Shown here piece after piece: positions 18,845 to 28,102 of a stretch of DNA of 64,000 bases. The DNA comes from Clostridiaceae bacterium OM02-2AC (lineage in GTDB: Bacteria > Bacillota_I > Bacilli_A > Erysipelotrichales > Erysipelotrichaceae): the NCBI GenBank assembly GCA_003481775.1, contig QULU01000022.1:1-64000 (forward strand). The letters are read 5' to 3'. Numbering within the stretch: position 1 is the stretch's first letter; each line of letters starts with the position of its first letter. A program made the position numbers and the translations under genes. Under the pieces are notes generated by a model that ran no database searches, had not been told where the DNA came from, and saw nothing but the letters and a program-made list of their open reading frames with translations.

Positions 18845-20338
18845 ATGAAAAAAGAGCTTTTATTTCCGCAGGATTGTGATGGTGAACAATACCTGCGCCG
18901 TCTGATTGATGCCTATCCTTATGATATTGAGGAAGCAAGAGTATTTGCCCTGCTTACCACACAGCCGCATCCCAGTCCTTATCTGCTAGAATTTCTGACA
19001 TATGCCGCAAGCCTTTCAAAATTTCGTCTCTGCAGCAGTGAAGCAGCACTGAATCCCTCTTTGGATTCGCTGTTTCAAAGCATGAGCATCCTGAAACAAA
19101 TGGACAGCAGCCTGTTGCATATGCAGCCCTTTGGATTTGATGCAACCCTGCAGCTGAGCGTCTGTGAGGTATCTCACCCCTATGCCCATCTTCCTCTGGA
19201 ACAAATTCCTTTTATTTCCCGGGTACAGCTTCATCATGTACCACAGTTCCAGCAGCCGGATGCCGCAAATATTTCCATAGAACGTGCCTCCTCCTTCATC
19301 TACCGTGACATCAGTATGGATGCAAATGCGTTTTTTGCAATGAGCATTGCGATTGCGGATAAAAAGGGTATTGTTTATCTGTCCCGCGAGTGTGTTCAGC
19401 TGGGGGTCTGTCTCGCCGCCCTGTATCCGCTCACCAATTTGTCCCTGCGACAGGACTTTATTCTCATTTTCGCCTTATCCTCAGGGAAAGATCAGGCCTG
19501 TTATTATTACGATGAAACGAATCAGATTACCATCGGTCTGGTCAGCGGAACCCAGCGCATGCATCATATACGTTATCTCAAGGATATGCTGCAGACGCTT
19601 TACAACGCAATCTGTATGGAGAAGCACGACCTGCCGATTCACGCCTCAATGCTTCAGGTACATGCCAACAATACAAAAAAAGGACTGGTTTTCGCAGGAG
19701 AAAGCGGAACCGGGAAAAGTGAGCTGCTTGATGCCTGCCTTCGTACCTGTGAACAGAAGGGACTTCTGGCTGCTCCTGTGTACGATGATCATGGAACCCT
19801 GCATTATCTGGATGAGGAAATCGTCAGTACAGGGGGAGAAATCGGCGCTTTGAAAAACATCACGCATTCCTGTATCACCTCAGTTTTTTCCACCTTTTCC
19901 GACAGTATATTTCTCACACAGGAAAATCAGGAGCTGTATCAGATTCTTCCGCTCACCCAGCCGATGCAGACACTGCAGTTTCACAAGGTTACGCATTTGT
20001 TCTATCTGGACAATGTCAGCGATGAATACGGCTATCGCCGACTGGATACTCTCGATGAATGCCTGGATCTGTTTCGCAAGGGTCCCTGTCGCAAAAATGG
20101 GCAGCTGATTTCCTCCTATTTCATCAATCCTCTTGGCTGTGCACAGAACAAGCCCGTATGTGATGCGCTCCTGCGCGACTTCTTCACCATCCTCTATTTG
20201 CAGGATATTCCAATCTACGTCCTGTATACAAGAAGGGCGGAAAATAATACGCAGCTCTATGAGGAATACGCAGCCTCAATTTTGCGTGAAATCCTTGGAA
20301 ATGATTGCGAAAATGAAGACGAACCGCTATACTTATAG
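18845..20338 (+). CDS. PEPCK/HPrK-like P-loop protein of unknown function
   Basis: A 497-residue protein. Around residue 285 it has FAGESGTGKSELLDACL, a P-loop close to those of HPr kinase and ATP-dependent PEP carboxykinase, followed about 35 residues later by VYDDHG, resembling the PEPCK DDEHG metal-binding motif. The N-terminal ~270 residues show no motif I know. No membrane segment was seen. The ATG at 18845 is preferred over one at 18794 because AGGTGAT precedes it. It lies 24 bases before pyrR and is probably co-transcribed with pyrR and the M42 peptidase. The substrate is unknown; it could be a small-molecule or protein kinase. Confidence 0.7.
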   Translation: MKKELLFPQDCDGEQYLRRLIDAYPYDIEEARVFALLTTQPHPSPYLLEFLTYAASLSKFRLCSSEAALNPSLDSLFQSMSILKQMDSSLLHMQPFGFDATLQLSVCEVSHPYAHLPLEQIPFISRVQLHHVPQFQQPDAANISIERASSFIYRDISMDANAFFAMSIAIADKKGIVYLSRECVQLGVCLAALYPLTNLSLRQDFILIFALSSGKDQACYYYDETNQITIGLVSGTQRMHHIRYLKDMLQTLYNAICMEKHDLPIHASMLQVHANNTKKGLVFAGESGTGKSELLDACLRTCEQKGLLAAPVYDDHGTLHYLDEEIVSTGGEIGALKNITHSCITSVFSTFSDSIFLTQENQELYQILPLTQPMQTLQFHKVTHLFYLDNVSDEYGYRRLDTLDECLDLFRKGPCRKNGQLISSYFINPLGCAQNKPVCDALLRDFFTILYLQDIPIYVLYTRRAENNTQLYEEYAASILREILGNDCENEDEPLYL

Positions 20339-20362
20339 TAGCTGCACGTCAGGAGGTAGTAC

Positions 20363-20878
20363 ATGGAAACAAAGGAAATCATAGACGCGCTCCAGATAAA
20401 ACGTTCTCTGATCCGCATATCGCATGAAATCATCGAGCATAACCGCGGTGTAGAGGATATTGTCTTAATCGGTATCAAAACAAGAGGAGAAATTCTAGCC
20501 GGACGGCTGGCAGATATTATATGCAATGTGGAGGATGTCAGAGTTCCCTGCTTTGCACTGGATGTATCGCATTGGAGGGATGATCGAGAACAGCCCTATC
20601 CCCTGCCAATGGAATCTCTGCCGGTAAAGGATAAGAAAGTCATTCTAGTGGACGATGTACTCTTCAAGGGAAGAACCGTGCGGGCTGCGATGGATGCGAT
20701 CATGCACTATGGAAGAGCCAGGGAAATCCAGCTCGCTGTTCTGGTGGACCGCGGGCATCGTGAGCTTCCCATTCGCGCTGACTATATAGGGAAAAATATC
20801 CCCAGCTCCCTGAGTGAGGTCATTCGGGTCAGAGTCAGTGAAATTGACGGAAACGACGGCGTTTATATAAGCAAGTGA
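20363..20878 (+). CDS. pyrR: Bifunctional pyrimidine regulator / uracil phosphoribosyltransferase PyrR
   Basis: A 171-residue protein of full PyrR length. It carries the type I phosphoribosyltransferase PRPP loop VILVDDVLFKGRTVRAAMDA and the conserved IGIKTRGEILAGRLA segment near the N-terminus. PyrR binds pyr mRNA in response to UMP to cause attenuation, and has weak UPRTase activity (uracil + PRPP to UMP). No pyr biosynthetic genes and no PyrR binding loop were recognised in this window, so it would act in trans. AGGAGG precedes the ATG. Confidence 0.92.
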   Translation: METKEIIDALQIKRSLIRISHEIIEHNRGVEDIVLIGIKTRGEILAGRLADIICNVEDVRVPCFALDVSHWRDDREQPYPLPMESLPVKDKKVILVDDVLFKGRTVRAAMDAIMHYGRAREIQLAVLVDRGHRELPIRADYIGKNIPSSLSEVIRVRVSEIDGNDGVYISK

Positions 20879-20887
20879 GGTAGACAA

Positions 20888-21910
20888 ATGGATAAGACAT
20901 ACGTATTGAATTTTGCTTCAAAACTGTTGGGAACGGACTCTCCGACCGGCTATACAAAAAAGGCGATTGATTTTGTAGCCGATGAGGCAGCAGCTCTGGG
21001 CTATCAGACAAAACGAAACAACAAGGGGAATCTTCTGATTTATGTGAAGGGCTCCAGCAGTGAAAAAACGATTGGCTTCTGTGCGCACTGCGACACTCTG
21101 GGACTGATGGTGCGCTCCATCAAAAGCAATGGGATGCTGGCAGTGACCAATATCGGCGGGCCGATTATTCCGACACTGGATGGAGAATACTGCCGCATTC
21201 ATACAAGAGATGGAAGCGTCTATACAGGTACTGTACTTTCCTGCTCTCCCGCATCCCATGTATATAAGGATGCGTCCACCAGAAAGCGTGAAATCGATGA
21301 GATGGAAATTCGTATCGACGAGGTTGTGAAGACGAAGGAGGATGTAGAAGCACTCGGCATCTGCAACGGTGATTTTGTGGCTATCGACCCAAAGGTTCAG
21401 ATTACAGAAAGCGGTTTTATCAAATCCCGCTTCCTGGATGACAAAATCAGTGCCAGTGCCCTGATGGGGGTTCTCCAGCATATAAAGGAGCATAGCATAA
21501 CCCCTGCATATGATCTCATTTTCATGATGAGTACGTATGAGGAGGTCGGTCACGGCATGTCCCACATACCGGAATGCATCAGTGAGCTGATCGCTGTGGA
21601 TATGGGATGTATCGGTCTTGATCTGGCATGCAGTGAGCAGGATGTATCCATCTGTGCAAAGGATTCCAGCGGGCCATATGATTATGAAATGACCAGTCGG
21701 CTGATCGAGCTGGCAAAGCAAGAGAACCTGCGCTATGCAGTTGATATATATCCGATGTATGGCAGTGATGTCAGTGCAGCCCTGCGCGGCGGCTGTGATA
21801 TACGCGGTGCACTGATCGGTCCGGGTGTACATGCATCTCATGGTATGGAGCGAACGCATTATGACGGTGTGGAAAACACCATGAAGCTGATTCTGGCATA
21901 TATATCCTAG
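20888..21910 (+). CDS. M42-family metallo-aminopeptidase
   Basis: A 340-residue cytosolic enzyme. Seen in order: FCAHCDTLG (first metal His/Asp), RFLDDKISA (bridging Asp), TYEEVGHGMS (Glu base/ligand pair) and a late GVHASHGMERTH (final His ligand). This matches the di-metal M42 glutamyl/deblocking aminopeptidase group (FrvX/YsdC). These form large tetrahedral complexes that trim peptides. The start lies 9 bases after the pyrR stop, and its GAGGTAGA binding site overlaps the pyrR end, so the two are coupled. A terminator follows at 21917. Confidence 0.9.
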   Translation: MDKTYVLNFASKLLGTDSPTGYTKKAIDFVADEAAALGYQTKRNNKGNLLIYVKGSSSEKTIGFCAHCDTLGLMVRSIKSNGMLAVTNIGGPIIPTLDGEYCRIHTRDGSVYTGTVLSCSPASHVYKDASTRKREIDEMEIRIDEVVKTKEDVEALGICNGDFVAIDPKVQITESGFIKSRFLDDKISASALMGVLQHIKEHSITPAYDLIFMMSTYEEVGHGMSHIPECISELIAVDMGCIGLDLACSEQDVSICAKDSSGPYDYEMTSRLIELAKQENLRYAVDIYPMYGSDVSAALRGGCDIRGALIGPGVHASHGMERTHYDGVENTMKLILAYIS

Positions 21911-21916
21911 CATCTC

Positions 21917-21959
21917 AGATTTTTTTCAGAATTGACGGTTCTGAAGAAAATCTTTTTTT
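21917..21959 (+). terminator. Terminator of the P-loop gene-pyrR-M42 unit
   Basis: AGATTTTTTTCAGAA (21917-21931) pairs with TTCTGAAGAAAATCT (21939-21953), then a T-run. It starts 7 bases after the M42 stop. Confidence 0.85.
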
Positions 21960-22013
21960 ATATACTCGACATACCGTCTGCTTCCGTTGCATATAGTTGA
22001 AAGAGGTGAACCT

Positions 22014-22667
22014 ATGCTGTTTCATACATTTCTATTTGTTTTTCTGGCGGAGATGGCGGACAAAACCCAGCTCATGATTATGGCGCTGACAAACCGCTAC
22101 TCTGTAAAAACCGTAATTGCCGGTATGATACTCGGTGTCCTTGCCATCAGTGGTGTGTCGGTATTGGCCGGTGATCTGATTGGTGATCTGATTCCCATGC
22201 GTCTGATCAAGCTGGCGGCTAGTGCCATGTTTCTGTTTTTCGGTTTGATGAATCTTCGCTGCAGTGCCAAGGAAGAGGCAGGGCATCATTTTGCATTAAA
22301 AATCCCCGTAGTGTCAATCGCCTTTACCTTTGTTATCGCAGAGCTGGGTGATAAAACGCAGCTAGCAACCGTTGCACTTGCCGCAGATCACATGAGCGAG
22401 CATTTCCCGATTTTCCTCGGCGCCTCGCTGGGGCTGATTATGGCGAATATTCTCGGTATCTTTGCAGGCAAGCTGATTTTCTCTCATCTGCGTGAGGATA
22501 CGGTCAAGGTGGGAAGCTCCTTCATCTTTTTCCTCTTTGGCTCGCTTACCTTGTTTGAAGCCATTCCCGGAAACAATTTAATATTCATCGGCTACAGCAC
22601 AGTGCTTATGCTATGCGCCTACGCTATTTTCACAGCCTCCCGCCGGCGTGTGGATTCCCGCGGATAA
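22014..22667 (+). CDS. TMEM165/GDT1 family cation transporter
   Basis: A 217-residue membrane protein with six hydrophobic segments in two homologous halves. Each half has the family E-x-x-D-K-T-Q motif: EMADKTQ near residue 14 and ELGDKTQ near residue 118. Bacterial relatives (MneA type) export Mn2+, and eukaryotic ones exchange Ca2+/Mn2+ for H+. The ATG at 22014 fits the upstream GAGGTGA; the one at 21987 does not. No Mn-sensing yybP-ykoY riboswitch was recognised in the short 5' region. Confidence 0.9.
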   Translation: MLFHTFLFVFLAEMADKTQLMIMALTNRYSVKTVIAGMILGVLAISGVSVLAGDLIGDLIPMRLIKLAASAMFLFFGLMNLRCSAKEEAGHHFALKIPVVSIAFTFVIAELGDKTQLATVALAADHMSEHFPIFLGASLGLIMANILGIFAGKLIFSHLREDTVKVGSSFIFFLFGSLTLFEAIPGNNLIFIGYSTVLMLCAYAIFTASRRRVDSRG

Positions 22668-22734
22668 CATGCCTTGCACATTGCTTTATCACGAACGCTG
22701 TTTGATTGCCCATAGCACTGTTTGCTTTTATCGC

Positions 22735-22778
22735 AACAGGTATCCCTGCGTTTTCTTTGCAGAAGGGATGCCTGTTTT
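22735..22778 (+). terminator. Terminator after the GDT1-family gene
   Basis: AACAGGTATCCCT (22735-22747) pairs with AGGGATGCCTGTT (22764-22776) through one wobble, followed by T residues. Confidence 0.8.
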
Positions 22779-22897
22779 ATCCTATCCTCTGTCTGTCTGT
22801 GTGGTTTCCTGAAATAAGCTTTGTAAAACTGTGCATTTCCTGTATAGATGGGATATAATATGGGTATTGTCTAAAGGAGGAAAGAAGGTAGATACTT

Positions 22898-24649
22898 ATG
22901 AATGAATGGTCTTTAGATGTTTTATACAAGGGATACGATGATGAAGCCTTTCGCAACGACTTCAAAAAAATGGATACGCTGATTCAGCGCTGTACACAGG
23001 CAGCCGACCAGCTGAGCCACACGGACGAAACAGCAGCTCTGCATAGCATGCTATCCCTGCTGGAGGAATTTCACACACTTGCTGATCGTGTCGGACACTT
23101 TATCTCTTTGAAGCAGTCCACAAATACATCTGATGGAAGGACGGTTTCGCTGATGAATCAGTTTTCACAGAAATTCAGCGGCATCACGAAAGCAAATGCA
23201 AGGTTTAACCGCTACGTGGCAGAAATTGAGGATCTGGATGCGTGTATCGAACAGGATGCACTGCTAAAGGAATACAGCTATCTGCTGCACACCATAAAAG
23301 AGGACAGCAAATATCTGCTCAGTGATGATGTTGAGGATGTATTATCCAAAATGAATATCAGCGGTGGTGAGGCTTGGGCTAATCTGCAGGAATATCTGAC
23401 CAGTATCGTAGAGGTGGACTATAAGAAGGAAGCCACCACGCTTTCTCAGATACGCAATATGGCCTATGACAGCGATCCGCAGGTCCGTAAGAGTGCCTAT
23501 GAGGCAGAATTGAAGGCCTATGATAAAATACGCGATGCTGTTGCCTTTTCCTTAAACAGCATCAAGGCACAGGTTTTGACAGAATGTGATCTGCGCGGAT
23601 TTGCTTCTCCACTTGCCATGACACTGCACAATGCGCACATGAAGCAGGAAACGCTGGATGCACTACTGCATACCATGCAATCCTATATGCCGAAATTTCA
23701 TGCCTATCTCAAACGCAAGGCAGAGCTTCTCGGATATAAGAACGGTCTGCCATGGTATGAGCTCTTTGCGCCACTCGGTGAGGAAACAAAAACCTATCGT
23801 GTAGAGGAGGCAAAGGAATACCTGTTGAAGCATTTCCGTCCCTTCGCAGAGGATATGGCAGATATGATGGAGCGTGCTTTTGACGAAAGCTGGATCGATT
23901 TCTTCCCACGCAAAGGAAAGGTCGGCGGTGCCTTCTGTGCTAATTTAAGCGGCGTTAAGCAGAGCCGTGTTCTGACGAACTATGATGGTGCGCTTGGTGA
24001 TATCGTTACACTTGCCCATGAGCTGGGACATGCCTATCACGGAATGATGATTGAGAATCATCGTCCTCTGAATACCGATTATTCCATGCCGGTTGCGGAA
24101 ACAGCTTCCACATTCAATGAAAATATCATTATGAATGCCGCAATCGAGGAGGCAAAGGGTCAGGAAAAAATCACATTGATTGAAAATCAGCTACAGGATT
24201 TGACGCAGGTTATCTGTGATATCTATTCCCGCTTCCTGTTTGAAAAGACAGTATTTGAAAAGCGCAAAGACAGCTTTATGTTTGCGGATGAGCTGGAAGC
24301 CATCATGATCGAAACACAGAAGCAGGCATATGGTGACGGTCTGGACCCTGACTATCTGCATCCGTATATGTGGATTTGTAAATCTCATTATTATTCCAGC
24401 GGCTTGAGCTTTTACAACTTCCCTTATGCATTCGGTGCCCTGTTCGCACGCGGGCTGATTGTAAAATATCAACAGGAAAAGGATGCCTTCGTTCCAAAAT
24501 ACCGCGAGCTCTTAAAAGCAACAACCATATCCAGTGTCGAGGATGTCGCAGCGATGGCTGATATCGATCTGTGTGATGAAGCATTCTGGACAAGCTGTCT
24601 GGATACATGCGCACAGCGTATTGATGAATTTCTGGAGCTGACCAAATAG
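22898..24649 (+). CDS. pepF: M3-family oligoendopeptidase F
   Basis: A 583-residue cytosolic metallopeptidase. The zinc-binding HExxH motif reads AHELGHAYHG (about 370), and the third ligand Glu lies about 27 residues later in VAETASTFNE, as in the M3 family. PepF-type enzymes cut peptides of roughly 7-17 residues and would act on peptides imported by an Opp system such as the one at 33622-39339. AAGGAGG lies upstream of the ATG. It is a single gene with a terminator at 24653. Confidence 0.92.
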   Translation: MNEWSLDVLYKGYDDEAFRNDFKKMDTLIQRCTQAADQLSHTDETAALHSMLSLLEEFHTLADRVGHFISLKQSTNTSDGRTVSLMNQFSQKFSGITKANARFNRYVAEIEDLDACIEQDALLKEYSYLLHTIKEDSKYLLSDDVEDVLSKMNISGGEAWANLQEYLTSIVEVDYKKEATTLSQIRNMAYDSDPQVRKSAYEAELKAYDKIRDAVAFSLNSIKAQVLTECDLRGFASPLAMTLHNAHMKQETLDALLHTMQSYMPKFHAYLKRKAELLGYKNGLPWYELFAPLGEETKTYRVEEAKEYLLKHFRPFAEDMADMMERAFDESWIDFFPRKGKVGGAFCANLSGVKQSRVLTNYDGALGDIVTLAHELGHAYHGMMIENHRPLNTDYSMPVAETASTFNENIIMNAAIEEAKGQEKITLIENQLQDLTQVICDIYSRFLFEKTVFEKRKDSFMFADELEAIMIETQKQAYGDGLDPDYLHPYMWICKSHYYSSGLSFYNFPYAFGALFARGLIVKYQQEKDAFVPKYRELLKATTISSVEDVAAMADIDLCDEAFWTSCLDTCAQRIDEFLELTK

Positions 24650-24652
24650 AAC

Positions 24653-24700
24653 AGAAAAAGCAATATCCGTAAGAAAATTCCACGGGCATTGCTTTTCTCT
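24653..24700 (+). terminator. Terminator after pepF
   Basis: AGAAAAAGCAATATCCGT pairs with ACGGGCATTGCTTTTCT across a short loop. It starts 4 bases after the pepF stop. Confidence 0.8.
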
Positions 24701-24913
24701 CTATGCACACAAAATACCTGTAACAGTGCTGGCATGCCGGAAAATCTGAGTAGCCCGCAAGGGCTTCCTTAAACAGTGTTTCACTGCCCGCCTCTGTACC
24801 GGCTGATTGCGGATTTGCTTCTTCAATGCCCGCTTGCATAGTGTTGCTCTTTGGTATCCATGCAGTATGGGTTGAAATATGCAGATGCTCCCGGTTTGCT
24901 GTTATTTGATGAT

Positions 24914-24949
24914 AAAAAAACCATGTTCTGGGAGAAACATGGTTTTTTT
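24914..24949. terminator. Second, bidirectional terminator between pepF and the response regulator
   Basis: AAACCATGTT (24918-24927) pairs with AACATGGTTT (24936-24945), flanked by an A-run and a T-run. It can serve either convergent unit. Confidence 0.8.
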
Positions 24950-25119
24950 AAAGAAAAAGGATTAAAGTAAGGCCGGCTGGTAACAGCCTTACCATTATGG
25001 TATTGCAGATAGTAATTATGATAGTTAAATTGGTCTTTTATCTGCAATGTTATTATATAACTGTTAAAATAGTAAATTCTTGTTATCTTTAGCAATTATT
25101 TGCAGTTTCCTTTTTTTTC

Positions 25120-26634
25120 CTATTTATCGTCAAAGGAATTCTTATACATCTTCGGGGTAACTCCGGTATACTTCTTAAAGATCTTCGTGAAGTAATTCTG
25201 CCCCTGAAATCCGACCTCATAAGCGATTTCCTTGATTCGCTTACCGCTTTTCAGCAGCTCCTTGCTCGCTTCAACCCGCCGCTCACTGACAAGCTCCGTA
25301 AAGGTTTTGTGCAGAGAATTGTTCAAGAGCTTACTCAGATAGAACGGGGATATCTGCAGGGCATCTGCCATGTCCCCCAGCGTAATCTGTTTACGGTAAT
25401 TGGCATCGATATAGCGGACAGCCTGACGTACCAGCTGATTGGTATTGCGAAAACGCTCTTCAACGATGGGATCATACAGCCGATGCATCTGCATATGAAG
25501 ATACAAAGGAACCTCCTGATGAATATTCGTACTGATTTGCAGTGGTGCGATTGCAATCTTTTGCAGATCGATATGTGCATATTCCCTTTGCAGGGTATCG
25601 CGCAGTTTTTCAAACAGGTCGGCCACCTCCTGAACAATTTGCTTACGCTCATGGGGAATCAGTGTCAGACAGAGCTGATGGACTGCCTTTTTAAGCCCCT
25701 CCTCATCCATTTTCTGAAAGATGGACACAAATTGTGCGACAATCTTATCCAGATCGATATCAGCTCTGCAGGCATTGTTACTGTCTTGCAGCAGCTGAAA
25801 GCAAAGCGGCTCCTGCGCGCCGATGCGATCTCTTGCCATCTGAAAGGAATGGTGAAACAGTGCGATATCATTCACAATCGGACCGATACCAAAAGCAAAG
25901 CTGTCCGACTGCAATGCAGTGATATAGTCTTCCAGCTGCTGTAACTCTTCCTGTCCGATCGCCCGCTCCGCCAGAATGTAAAAGATCTGCAGCTCATGAA
26001 ACAGCTCCTTCAGGCAGCGAAAGCCCAGCTGTATGAAGCCTGTGGCTACCTTTTCCATGTAGGCTTGATCGTAATGGGAGGAACGGATGATAAAGCAGAA
26101 GCCGCTGCAAATGCGCGGGCTGAGCAGTCTCAGATTTTTGCGCAGTACCAGCTCATCCTCATTCGATAGAATGGCAAACAGGCATTCGTTTTCCACCACC
26201 GGTGTAATTCTTTCTATTTTTTCCAGCAAATCGCTCTGGTGCCTTTTTTCATCCTGCTTCTGCTGTAGGTGCTCCATTGTTTTCTGAAGGGCATCCCTTA
26301 GGTGATCAATCGTATACGGCTTTAAGATGAAATCCTCTACCCCAAGGCGAATCGCCTCCTGTGCATATTCAAAATAATTGTAAGAGGACAAAATCAGAAA
26401 TTCCACCTCCTGACGGGTTTGCCGAATGCGGCGAATCACCTCCAGACCATTGATTCCGGGAATGTTGATGTCAGCAAGTACGATGTCTGGATGATGTGCT
26501 TCAAACAGCGTCAGCGCTTCTTTTCCATTTTTTGCAGCATACAGCTCCTGACATTCCGGAAATCCCTCCTGAATGATTTTATACAGCGTTTCCCGCTCAA
26601 TCTGCTCATCCTCGATGATCATGATTTTATACAT
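25120..26634 (-). CDS. Response regulator with AraC-type DNA-binding domain (YesN-like)
   Basis: A 504-residue protein. The receiver domain (about 1-120) has the acidic pair EDE, phospho-acceptor Asp in VLADINIPG, LSSYN and the Lys of LKPY. A long middle region follows, and the last ~100 residues form the AraC/XylS double HTH (ITLGDMADALQISPFYLSKL, then IKEIAYEVGF, NYFTKIFKKYTG). It should activate target promoters when phosphorylated by the kinase encoded just upstream. The start 26634 is favoured over 26640, since AAGGAG is 8 bases before it. It overlaps the kinase stop by a few bases, implying coupled translation. Confidence 0.92.
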   Translation of the reverse strand: MYKIMIIEDEQIERETLYKIIQEGFPECQELYAAKNGKEALTLFEAHHPDIVLADINIPGINGLEVIRRIRQTRQEVEFLILSSYNYFEYAQEAIRLGVEDFILKPYTIDHLRDALQKTMEHLQQKQDEKRHQSDLLEKIERITPVVENECLFAILSNEDELVLRKNLRLLSPRICSGFCFIIRSSHYDQAYMEKVATGFIQLGFRCLKELFHELQIFYILAERAIGQEELQQLEDYITALQSDSFAFGIGPIVNDIALFHHSFQMARDRIGAQEPLCFQLLQDSNNACRADIDLDKIVAQFVSIFQKMDEEGLKKAVHQLCLTLIPHERKQIVQEVADLFEKLRDTLQREYAHIDLQKIAIAPLQISTNIHQEVPLYLHMQMHRLYDPIVEERFRNTNQLVRQAVRYIDANYRKQITLGDMADALQISPFYLSKLLNNSLHKTFTELVSERRVEASKELLKSGKRIKEIAYEVGFQGQNYFTKIFKKYTGVTPKMYKNSFDDK

Positions 26635-28102
26635 ATCCATTCTCCTTCAAATCAATCTGTATATTGATTTCAAACCCGCAATCCTCCAGACTGTTGACAA
26701 TTATGCGCACGGCGTCACCATAGAAGGCCTTCAGACGCCTTGTAACATTATAAAGTCCCAGATGAGAGCGTTCATCGCTGCTCATGCGAAAATCGTTCAG
26801 AATGAGCTTCTCCAGCTCATCCGCAGGCATACCGGCACCATTGTCACTAACGGAAATCATAAGTTCATTATTGAGGCGGCTCACCTCGATGACCACCTCT
26901 CCATCCTCGATGGTGTCCTGTAGGCCGTGCGATACCGCATTTTCCACAAGCGGCTGCAGAACCATAGAGGGCATAGGAATATCCGGCAGTTTCTCCTCGA
27001 TATCCATCAGAAAGCGAATTCTGTCTCCATAGCGCTTTTCCTGTATATAATTATAATTGCGGATTGCTTTTATTTCCTTTTTCAAAGAGCTGATCTTGCT
27101 TGCATTATCCAGCCCGTAGCGAAGCAGCTGACTCGTCTTCTCCATCAGCTCGCTGGTCTCATAGGCTCCCTCGCTGTACGCCTTTTTATAAATCATATTC
27201 AGTGTATTGAACAGGAAATGCGGGTTGATTTGATTTTGTAAAATGCGCAGCTCGCTTTGGGCAAGCAGCTCATCCTTGCGCAGGTTATCGTTTTGCTGTT
27301 CCAAAACCCTACGCTCCAGTCTTGCTTTTTCATTTTCATACTGGATATTTTTTTCAATACTATCCGCCATATCCTCCAGCGCAAGACAGAGTACATTCAT
27401 TTCCTTATTCGTATTGGAAATCTGCGTGAGGTCATATGCTCCCTTTTTGATACGGTTCATATTGTTGATAACCTTTTCCAGAGGATCGGTTATGGATTTG
27501 ATGGTGGATATGGAAAAATAGATCATCCACACGATCAGATAGAGGATAAAGAACAGTGACACCAGCTGCATCGTTTTTTGATTGCTGTTGACCGCCGCTT
27601 TTTGCAGCTGCATATCCTGAGTCGCTAGACCATAATATTCACTTGCTGTTTTATTGATCAGATCATAATCATACAGCAGCTCCTGATACTTTGCACTGAA
27701 CTCCTTTTCCTGCTGCAGATCGGAGGCGATTACAAGCTCTGCCTGTGCCATATAGCCGTCGACCATATTGTTCAGTAATTCAAAGCGCCAGACATGATCC
27801 TGATTTTTCAAACTCGTCTTCACCTTTTCCACATTCCGCTGCAAAACGGAGCGATATCTATGAAAATCCTTATAATTCTGATCATCCGGAGAATACAGGT
27901 ATACCTGTAAAGCATCATTGAGATTCTTCATATTGTCATAAAACTGATTGAGCTCATTATAGGTGGTATAGGTGGAATTGTATTTCTTTATCGTTCGATC
28001 ATTGATGAGCACATAGGTCGTACAGACTAACACCATCACCACGATCAGCATCAGATTGTAATTCATGATTTTGCTGCGAAAGCTCTTCGATTTATTCCAC
28101 AT
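26627..28102 (-). CDS. Sensor histidine kinase (YesM-like)
   Basis: A 491-residue membrane kinase. There is one transmembrane segment near residues 10-30, an extracytoplasmic helical region to about 180, a second membrane segment near 185-205, then HAMP and the kinase core. The His-kinase domain has NPHFLFNTLN (phospho-His), and the ATPase has LVENAVSHGL and SDNGAGMP. The start at 28102 has AAGGAG 7 bases upstream and lies inside the 3' end of the binding-protein gene. It probably senses sugar through that lipoprotein and phosphorylates the YesN-like partner. Confidence 0.92.
   Translation of the reverse strand: MWNKSKSFRSKIMNYNLMLIVVMVLVCTTYVLINDRTIKKYNSTYTTYNELNQFYDNMKNLNDALQVYLYSPDDQNYKDFHRYRSVLQRNVEKVKTSLKNQDHVWRFELLNNMVDGYMAQAELVIASDLQQEKEFSAKYQELLYDYDLINKTASEYYGLATQDMQLQKAAVNSNQKTMQLVSLFFILYLIVWMIYFSISTIKSITDPLEKVINNMNRIKKGAYDLTQISNTNKEMNVLCLALEDMADSIEKNIQYENEKARLERRVLEQQNDNLRKDELLAQSELRILQNQINPHFLFNTLNMIYKKAYSEGAYETSELMEKTSQLLRYGLDNASKISSLKKEIKAIRNYNYIQEKRYGDRIRFLMDIEEKLPDIPMPSMVLQPLVENAVSHGLQDTIEDGEVVIEVSRLNNELMISVSDNGAGMPADELEKLILNDFRMSSDERSHLGLYNVTRRLKAFYGDAVRIIVNSLEDCGFEINIQIDLKENGYV

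Noticed and set aside
20918..21913. 331-codon minus-strand frame opposite the M42 peptidase
   Set aside because: It mirrors the peptidase gene in length; residue composition (His/Cys/Gln-rich) is that of an antisense shadow.
24303..24839. 178-codon minus-strand frame at the end of pepF
   Set aside because: It is antisense to conserved PepF coding and to its terminator.
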